The position numbers were made by a program, and so were the translations under genes. DNA of 64,000 nucleotides from Luteolibacter pohnpeiensis (lineage in GTDB: Bacteria > Verrucomicrobiota > Verrucomicrobiia > Verrucomicrobiales > Akkermansiaceae): NCBI RefSeq assembly GCF_016595435.1, contig NZ_JAENIJ010000005.1:1-64000 (forward strand), read 5' to 3'. The notes beneath the pieces were generated by a model. That model was not told where the DNA came from. It worked only from the letters and a program-made list of their open reading frames with translations, and searched no databases. Shown here one piece after another: positions 57,865-64,000 of the stretch (position 1 is the stretch's first letter; each line of letters opens with the position of its first letter).

Positions 57865-60800
57865 TTATTGAAGGTGCAGCAGCTTCTGGCCAAACAGGAT
57901 AAAGACCGCAAGCAGAACAAACAACAGTCCGAGTCCCAATTTGACCCAACCGGTGTGCTTTTTCTGGAATGCAATCAGCGTTTCACTGCGCATTCCACCA
58001 TAGGCGAGGAGGAAAATCACGATCAGCGGGACGATGAAAGCGAGATTGTAAACGATCAACCACAGCACCGCATCCAGGCGCCCCTGTTGGATTTGATAGA
58101 TGATCGGCGCATAGACCTGGCCTGTGCAGGCGAGTTCCAGCAGGGAAACCACCAGGCCGCAGACAAACGCCGCGATGATGAAATTCCGCGCGCGGGCGCT
58201 GGTGCGGATGACCGATCGGATGCGGGATTTCAGGAAACCGGGCAGTTGCAGGCTCATTTCATCCAAGCGTCCGGCCCGGCTTTTCCAAGCGTCGCGGAAT
58301 GACAGATAGGCTGCGAATAGGGCGAGCAGGCCAAAAATGAGGTTCATCCATCTTTGGATTCCTGCAAAACGTTCGTTGATCAACGCGAGCGATTGATAGA
58401 GGACCAGTCCGGCCAGCAGGTATGCGATGAATACCGCGGAGATGAATGCGATGCCCACCATCAGCATTTCGCGCGGTGTGCGGCGGGCGATTTGCAGGTA
58501 GGACAGAAGGAAAATGATGGTGGCGAAGGCGCACGGATTGACTCCATCCAGCAGGCCTGCGCCGATGACTAGGGGAAGGGTGTAGCTGGCGTAACGTCGA
58601 TCGACGGCTTGCTTCGCTTGGGTTTCTGCAGATTTTCCGATCGCGAACCATGAATCGTCCTGCGGGCTCTGCGATGTCTTGCTCAGAAGCCTGCCAAGAT
58701 CTGGAGCGGTGATTTGGTCCCGGATCAGGAATCCATCTTGGGTAAAGATCGCAGGTGAAATACTATGCAGGGCGGATGGCACTCTGAACCGCTGGCACAA
58801 GGCCTGATTGAGAATCGTCCCATCGGGGGTGAGGATGTTTTGTTCATGGAGTTCCAGCAGCGGGAAATCATTTTTCATGGAATCCAGCAGCTGCTTTGCG
58901 TGGAGGCATTCAGGGCAACCTGGTTTGAAAAAGAAAAGCACGGCCAGTGATTTCCGCTCGGTGGCGGGGCTTGCTGATTCATCGGCTAGCAGGGAATCGG
59001 TTGGAGAACCGGAATGGGCATCGATGGTTGCGAGCGATGCAAAGGTGCTAAACCCTTCGGATTTTTCCGTCATGATTTTAGCATTCAGCTTTTCCAGCGT
59101 TTCCGCATCAATGTAGGTGGTGTCGGCGACTGCCAGCAACGGGGCCAGGCTCGGGGTGGCTCGTGCTGCGTTTTCACGCAACCAATAGGCGATGCGTTTG
59201 GGGGCATCTAATTCTTCAGGTGCCTCACGGACCTGCTGCACCAAAGCGTCGAGATCGGTATTCCCGGTGAGAAGCAGAAGGGTGTAAGATGCTTCGAAAC
59301 GATTGCGCGGTGAGGTATCTTGATCGCGTTGCGTCTCAAGTTTCTGCCGCAACTTCGCATCGATACGGGGAGGGCGACCGCTGGAATACCAATTCGTATC
59401 TTCCATCCAATCAACGTCAGAGAAATGATGATGCCAGTTGGATTGAGATGGGTTCAAGGCGCACGGTAGCGCTTCACGGACGAATGCTTCCGGGTCATTG
59501 AGAATTTGATCCGCACATTCGGACGCGGATTGCGGCTTCACTTTGAGCAGGCTGAACCAGGCGGCTCGTCGAACAAGAGGGCTGGACGATGCGGTTTGGC
59601 TCGAAAGCGCGTTGGCCGATTCGGTAGAAGCATTTTGCCGGAGAGCGATGGCGGAGAGGACTTTGACTTGGATGGATGAATCGGCGGACTTTAGCTCTGT
59701 GATCGCCCAACGCTGGATCGATGAAGCGAGAGCGCGAGAGCGAGCGACTGATTCAAAGCGATAGCTGTATACTTCGCTTGGAGTCAGGACGGCTTCTGGT
59801 TGGGTCAGTTCTCGGAGCACCAAATCTAAAAACATTTGTGCACTGTCATTTGATAGTGCTGCAGATGCTGCGCCGGACCGAACTTCCGAGACAGGATCCC
59901 GCATCAGTGCGGTCAAAACTGGCACGGCTTCCTGAACCGACGGTTTGTAGATCTGGTGGCAAATCTCGGTTTTCTGCGCGGTAGTTAGTGAAGGAAGAAG
60001 CTCCAACAGCGCCGTGTAACCGTCTGGATAATTCGCATGAGCTAATGACAGCGCGGCACGGAATTGATCGCCGGGAGTTTTTCCATCCCGGGTGTATTTC
60101 AGAATTTCTTTTGCCAGTTCCTCCTGAACATGGGGGATGATTGGCTGGCCGCTACGATTCTCGTCCAGACCTGGCTTCATGAACGCGGTGTAGAGAGGAT
60201 CAAGCGCAGTGGATCCTGCTTCATCACCCAATGCTTTTTCCAAAGCCTGTGTGACTCGCGGGTCTCTGATCGTCGATGGAGGTAGTTCCAGTTGGTTAAG
60301 AATTACCTCTACCTTTGCGCTTTCACCGGATCTCAGTGCGGTCAAAATAGCACTGCAGATTTCAGGCTTATTGAGCTCATCCGAATCGGAAACCAAGGCC
60401 CGAAGAGCGGCGCAAGCGACATCGAGCTGACGGTCTGCTGCGTAGCGGAGGGCGAGCGGGGCGAGCGTTTCGTTGGAGGCAATCTGGCTGATGGCGGCGA
60501 TACGTGCCTCGGTTGAGGCGGCATCGAGATGCTTCAGGAAATCTTCATCCAGAGGCTGCTTGAGCGCTCCAAAACCAGCGACTACGGCGGCGGTCGTACT
60601 TTCGTCCTGATAGAACATCTGCCTCAGCTTTGGGAGGGCTTCGGTCAGATTGAGAGCTCCTGATGTTTTGATCGCAGAAAAGCGGACAAAGTCATCTGGA
60701 TCGTCCAAAAGGGTAAGGCAGGTGTTTTTTGCCGCTTCTAACCGGCTGGCGCTGACATATTCGAGCGACTCCGCGCGAACGCGCCAACGCTTGTCAGTTA

Positions 60801-61833
60801 GAGTTTTGAGAATGATGTCATCTGCCGGGGATTTGGACTTATTTTGCTCAGAGTTTTCTCTCAGACTTAAACTCGTCCTGATGGCGGAGATCAGTAGATC
60901 CTCATCTTCACTGTTGAGAAATGAGGCAACCAGCTCGGCGGTTTTCTCACCGGGAATGTCTTTCAACCGCCTCATTGCCCCGTGGATGACATTTACATCG
61001 GGCTCTTGCTTTAAGATCGGAGCAACAATCTCGACGGCTTGTTTGCCCCCAACGGCAAGGAAGGAATCGATTGCGGTTTCACGCACCAACGGATCAGAGT
61101 GGACAATGAAATCGCGCAAAATTGGCATCGCCAACATCCCACTGCTTTTGGTGGCATCGAGGGCGGAAAGAAGCTGATCTCTGCTGCCAAATGCAAGCTG
61201 GTGAGCGATGGTTGAGGCTTGTTCTCCCAATTGCCCGGATAAAACGATTTGGTATTGGGCTTCACGGATGCGTGCCCGATGTCCCATGGAAAGTGCTGGT
61301 GTGTTCTGCAGATATGTTTCCAAAAAACCGACTGCAGAGAGTCCTTCAGCTTGGAGCATGCGGCGTGCTCTCGCGGCTTTGTCACGGTCTTCCGCTAACA
61401 GGTCACGCATGTAAGCAAAGCGCTGCTCATCGGAGAACAGCGTGATCTTGTCCTGCTCAGACACTGGCTCATCCGCCCACTGCTTCCAGCGAACCAGAGC
61501 CGCCGTATTTTCCGGAGAATCCGCAGGTGCCCATGGATTGTAAGAAAAATCGCCACCCGCCATCTCCTCCAGGATTTCCAGTGCACCAAGTCGCACCGCG
61601 AGGATCGGATGATTGAGCAACTCAACCAGCTCGGCACGTGGCGGAGACTTCTGCAACTCGGAGCGGATGCGCGCTCCTTTCTCTGCATCCGGCAATTGAG
61701 GAAGAACATCCGCCAAAGTGGCGACATCGCGTGACCCGTCCTGGAAGCGCTGCCATGCTTCGTCAGCAGTGTCTGCACGAAGCTGTGGCAAGACCCAAAC
61801 GAGCAACAACAGGAGATGGAAGATGCGTCTCAA
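57865..61833 (-). CDS. HEAT-repeat / thioredoxin-like / CcdA-DsbD-type membrane protein
   Basis: The 1322-residue protein has a signal peptide (RRIFHLLLLLVWVLPQLRA), a HEAT/armadillo-like helical repeat region to about residue 900, a thioredoxin-like domain with C973-P-E-C976 (FFKPGCPECLHAKQLL), and six membrane helices of CcdA/DsbD type. The paired membrane Cys are C1101 (NPCAF, first helix) and C1236 (ELACTGQVY, fourth helix). It should carry electrons from cytosolic thioredoxin to the periplasmic CxxC. The HEAT fusion is unusual. The start is TTG at 61833, 11 bp after the DUF4159 stop. Confidence 0.85.
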   Translation of the reverse strand: MRRIFHLLLLLVWVLPQLRADTADEAWQRFQDGSRDVATLADVLPQLPDAEKGARIRSELQKSPPRAELVELLNHPILAVRLGALEILEEMAGGDFSYNPWAPADSPENTAALVRWKQWADEPVSEQDKITLFSDEQRFAYMRDLLAEDRDKAARARRMLQAEGLSAVGFLETYLQNTPALSMGHRARIREAQYQIVLSGQLGEQASTIAHQLAFGSRDQLLSALDATKSSGMLAMPILRDFIVHSDPLVRETAIDSFLAVGGKQAVEIVAPILKQEPDVNVIHGAMRRLKDIPGEKTAELVASFLNSEDEDLLISAIRTSLSLRENSEQNKSKSPADDIILKTLTDKRWRVRAESLEYVSASRLEAAKNTCLTLLDDPDDFVRFSAIKTSGALNLTEALPKLRQMFYQDESTTAAVVAGFGALKQPLDEDFLKHLDAASTEARIAAISQIASNETLAPLALRYAADRQLDVACAALRALVSDSDELNKPEICSAILTALRSGESAKVEVILNQLELPPSTIRDPRVTQALEKALGDEAGSTALDPLYTAFMKPGLDENRSGQPIIPHVQEELAKEILKYTRDGKTPGDQFRAALSLAHANYPDGYTALLELLPSLTTAQKTEICHQIYKPSVQEAVPVLTALMRDPVSEVRSGAASAALSNDSAQMFLDLVLRELTQPEAVLTPSEVYSYRFESVARSRALASSIQRWAITELKSADSSIQVKVLSAIALRQNASTESANALSSQTASSSPLVRRAAWFSLLKVKPQSASECADQILNDPEAFVREALPCALNPSQSNWHHHFSDVDWMEDTNWYSSGRPPRIDAKLRQKLETQRDQDTSPRNRFEASYTLLLLTGNTDLDALVQQVREAPEELDAPKRIAYWLRENAARATPSLAPLLAVADTTYIDAETLEKLNAKIMTEKSEGFSTFASLATIDAHSGSPTDSLLADESASPATERKSLAVLFFFKPGCPECLHAKQLLDSMKNDFPLLELHEQNILTPDGTILNQALCQRFRVPSALHSISPAIFTQDGFLIRDQITAPDLGRLLSKTSQSPQDDSWFAIGKSAETQAKQAVDRRYASYTLPLVIGAGLLDGVNPCAFATIIFLLSYLQIARRTPREMLMVGIAFISAVFIAYLLAGLVLYQSLALINERFAGIQRWMNLIFGLLALFAAYLSFRDAWKSRAGRLDEMSLQLPGFLKSRIRSVIRTSARARNFIIAAFVCGLVVSLLELACTGQVYAPIIYQIQQGRLDAVLWLIVYNLAFIVPLIVIFLLAYGGMRSETLIAFQKKHTGWVKLGLGLLFVLLAVFILFGQKLLHLQ

Positions 61834-61844
61834 GGAGCGAATGG

Positions 61845-62486
61845 TTAGTGGAGTAGCGCGTAGGCGAGGATGTTGGCGTTGATCTCCATCGAATTCTGGA
61901 TCTCATTGCCACCACAACAACAGCAGCCTTCAGTGTGCGAGGTGTCATTGAGTCCTTCCGAAGAATAAACCAAAACGACTTTGCCATTGTGAGTCATACC
62001 CCGAAGTGGCGTTTCCGGGCCGGAGTGCGATAACTTCAAATCCTTCACTTCGAAAATCGTGCGAAAGATTTCGTGGGATAATGGAATGTCCTGCAGCTTG
62101 TCGTTGCCAAAAATGGATTTGACCTCGCGCTCAAATGCTTGGCTCCAGGCTTCATTGGAGCAGGACGCCGAGGCTAGGAGGAAACCACCATTCTCAAGAT
62201 ATTGTTTCAGGTTGACTCGCTCCTTCGATGTTAAACTGAAATCACCCGTGCCTGTCATGATGACAAAGGGAATTTTGAATAGCTCATCGTCCACCAGCTT
62301 GACGGCTTTGAACCGGCGTTCCGTGGCGATTGACGTTTTCTGTTGGACCGTCGTCAGGAATTCATCGCTGAAACATTGCGAAGTACGGGTTCCGGCGTAG
62401 ATGAGATTGCCGCATTCAACAGCGCCTTCCTTCGCCGACAGCGAAATGGTGAGCAGTGAGAGACATAGGAGAATTTTGCTTTTCAT
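61845..62486 (-). CDS. DUF4159 domain-containing exported protein
   Basis: The 213-residue protein has a signal peptide (ILLCLSLLTISLSA) and a DUF4159 fold (NLIYAGTRTSQ; PFVIMTGTGDFSLTSKERVNLKQYLENGGFLLASASCSNEAW), a glutamine-amidotransferase-like domain without its own catalytic role known. A run of four Cys (CCCCGG) lies near the C-terminus. It is 12 bp after the upstream coiled-coil gene and 11 bp before the HEAT/CcdA gene, so one operon is likely. DUF4159 genes usually sit in MoxR/BatA clusters. Confidence 0.88.
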   Translation of the reverse strand: MKSKILLCLSLLTISLSAKEGAVECGNLIYAGTRTSQCFSDEFLTTVQQKTSIATERRFKAVKLVDDELFKIPFVIMTGTGDFSLTSKERVNLKQYLENGGFLLASASCSNEAWSQAFEREVKSIFGNDKLQDIPLSHEIFRTIFEVKDLKLSHSGPETPLRGMTHNGKVVLVYSSEGLNDTSHTEGCCCCGGNEIQNSMEINANILAYALLH

Positions 62487-62498
62487 GGCAATGGTGGA

Positions 62499-64000
62499 TC
62501 AAGGGGTGAAATAGCCTTTGACGGCTTCACGGTAAGGTTCTGGAACTGGTTCCTCGGAAAGTTGCGGCGCATCACCCGATTGCAGATCTGTCGGGGTGAT
62601 GCGACCCTGCTCGGCAGTTGTTGGGAGAGGGGCGATCAAGCCAGGTTTGCCTTTGCCGCCGTCCTGGCCGGAGCTTGAGGCGAGCGGTTGAAAATCGAGT
62701 CGATCAGGTCCAACGACGGGCAAATTGGTGGAAAATCCAGACATGGGAGTGCCTGAGCCTCCGTTACCACCCGTGCCCATGTTATCCTGTCCATCGCCAC
62801 CATTTCCTCTTTGGCCATTTCGCTGAGCGAACAATGACTCTAACATCTGCTCGATATTTTTGTTCACGTCCGGCGCTCCCTGGAAAGATGGCGGGATGCC
62901 CTGCGTGGCCTGCGCAAAGGACTCAGGCTTGGACATCAGGCGAGCTAGAATCTCTTTTGCAAGTTCTGCATTGGTATAGGCATCATTTGCGCGACCCGCA
63001 TGACCGTGCTCTGCCGCGGCATCCATCAGTGTCTCCGGGGCAGCTAGATCCAGATCATTCAAAAACGAAATGGCGGAGTCGATGAGTGGCGCCAGTTCAT
63101 CATGCTTCCCTTGGAGTTGGTTCACTCTTGCCCGAAGGTCGGCCTTGAATTGGTCCAGTGCTTGTCGGTTCTTTGCCTGCGTATCTGCGAGCGATGGAAT
63201 CAGGCGCCGATTCTGTGCCTGGCCGTTTCGAAGTTCTTTGACGATGGTTTCGAGGCGTTTGGCAATCGATACCTGGGTCTCGTAGATTTCGCGAAAGCGG
63301 CTCGCCATTTCGAGCAAACTGGAGACGTCATCGGTGAATTGAACATCGTCGGCCAATTGCTTTTCTTCAGGTTCCTGCCTGCCTAACCGATCCAGCATTT
63401 CGTCCAGATCTTGCGGCTGGAAATGCTCCAGTTGTTGCAAGTTCTCGCGCAGCCCTTCCGCTTGTTTTCTGGCCAGGTCTTGCAGTCTTTTTTCTAAATC
63501 GAACGCGGTAAAGTCGTCGGCAATTTTTTCTAACAGCTCAGCAGCTTCGCGCTGGGCCTTGCGTGCCGATTCGAGCGCCTTCGGGTCATCCGGCGATTCC
63601 TTCAATTTCTGTAACGATTCGCGTGCCTGTCTCATCGCATCCTGCGCCGCACGAAATCTCGCGTCAAACTGCGCCAGGGTCGTCTTCGCCCGAATGTATT
63701 CGGCGTATTGATCTTCTGAAATGATCTGGATGCGGGAGATGCTCGACGAGCCATAACCGAGCAACGAGGGGTTGTGGTCGCTTGCCTCCAGCATCAATTC
63801 GATCGTTTGCCCGGCTTCCAATCCAAGCTCGTCGAGATCGAACCGATCTGTGAAATCATAGGATCTTTCTGATATCTCGGGTGCCACGGTTTTGACGCGA
63901 TCCCTGAACCCTTGCAAAGTCCGGACAAACTGAAGCTGCGATAACATGAAATCATCCTCGGCATGGCCACGGATCGGAATCACGGATCGCGGCGTTGCCA
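62499..64000 (-). CDS. Coiled-coil protein of the DUF4159/MoxR type cluster, 5' end outside the window
   Basis: Only the C-terminal 500 residues are present; the frame stays open to the window edge, and the drawn start (GTG at 63983) is probably internal. The N-terminal part seen (IPIRGHAEDDFMLSQLQFVR) recalls the beta-sandwich of DUF4175-like proteins. It is followed by long coiled coils (ARKQAEGLRENLQQLEHF) and a Gly/Asn-rich tail (NGGDGQDNMGTGGNGGSG). It is first in the visible operon, before DUF4159. Function is unknown. Confidence 0.75.
   Translation of the reverse strand, partial: ATPRSVIPIRGHAEDDFMLSQLQFVRTLQGFRDRVKTVAPEISERSYDFTDRFDLDELGLEAGQTIELMLEASDHNPSLLGYGSSSISRIQIISEDQYAEYIRAKTTLAQFDARFRAAQDAMRQARESLQKLKESPDDPKALESARKAQREAAELLEKIADDFTAFDLEKRLQDLARKQAEGLRENLQQLEHFQPQDLDEMLDRLGRQEPEEKQLADDVQFTDDVSSLLEMASRFREIYETQVSIAKRLETIVKELRNGQAQNRRLIPSLADTQAKNRQALDQFKADLRARVNQLQGKHDELAPLIDSAISFLNDLDLAAPETLMDAAAEHGHAGRANDAYTNAELAKEILARLMSKPESFAQATQGIPPSFQGAPDVNKNIEQMLESLFAQRNGQRGNGGDGQDNMGTGGNGGSGTPMSGFSTNLPVVGPDRLDFQPLASSSGQDGGKGKPGLIAPLPTTAEQGRITPTDLQSGDAPQLSEEPVPEPYREAVKGYFTP

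Overview
This window is bacterial chromosome with dense, mostly operonic coding. No insertion sequence, prophage or CRISPR array is visible. The gene families suggest a Gram-negative member of the Verrucomicrobiota, probably Verrucomicrobiales (inferred from gene content, not from a marker phylogeny). The pointers are an exosortase/PEP-CTERM locus, MoxR-DUF58-transglutaminase and DUF4159 clusters, proteins with an N-terminal NPYAAP motif, GYF_2/DUF4339 and DUF2752 proteins, a long single-chain PurL, and carboxynorspermidine decarboxylase. Many genes start without a clear Shine-Dalgarno sequence, and GTG or TTG starts are common.

Layout. 1-8 kb: tRNA-Glu, transketolase with a strong terminator, then a minus-strand operon pyrD-moxR-DUF58-transglutaminase. 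8-18 kb: a sigma-70 family factor, glutathionyl-hydroquinone reductase, folK with an HtrA-like protease, a Dabb protein, a two-gene sulfite dehydrogenase (Moco subunit and cytochrome c), rluD, and a zinc-ribbon Ser/Thr kinase. 18-23.5 kb: a glycerol regulon (DeoR repressor divergent from an outer-membrane barrel gene, glpF, glpK, glpD). 23.5-34.5 kb: a methyltransferase, class I fumarase, DUF3592 and dienelactone hydrolase proteins, fabV, a GYF_2/DUF2752 pair, and a three-module AI-2E/B12-like/GAF protein. 34.5-39.5 kb: a five-gene exosortase cassette. 39.5-48.7 kb: lemA with an M48 protease, a membrane protein, adenylate kinase, fmt, a PatB-type lyase, nspC and rpoN. 48.9-54 kb: a YihY protein, tonB-exbB-exbD with a coiled-coil gene, and a hipBA module. 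54-64 kb: purL, a HEAT/thioredoxin/CcdA fusion, a DUF4159 protein and a truncated coiled-coil protein at the window edge.

The most interesting parts are four. (1) The exosortase cassette looks self-contained: one PEP-CTERM/DUF4114 candidate substrate, then a TPR protein, the exosortase, a non-catalytic membrane protein resembling an exosortase N-terminus, and an EpsI-like protein. The last four genes are joined by 4-bp overlaps. (2) A 1322-residue protein joins a periplasmic HEAT-repeat region to a thioredoxin-like CxxC domain and a CcdA/DsbD-type membrane domain. It sits in an operon with DUF4159. (3) An AI-2E-type permease carries a B12-binding-like and a GAF domain. (4) hipBA lies directly behind purL and has four TTTGCGCAAA-type operator copies spaced 29, 54 and 29 bp apart. 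All functional statements rest on motifs read by eye; no database search was run.
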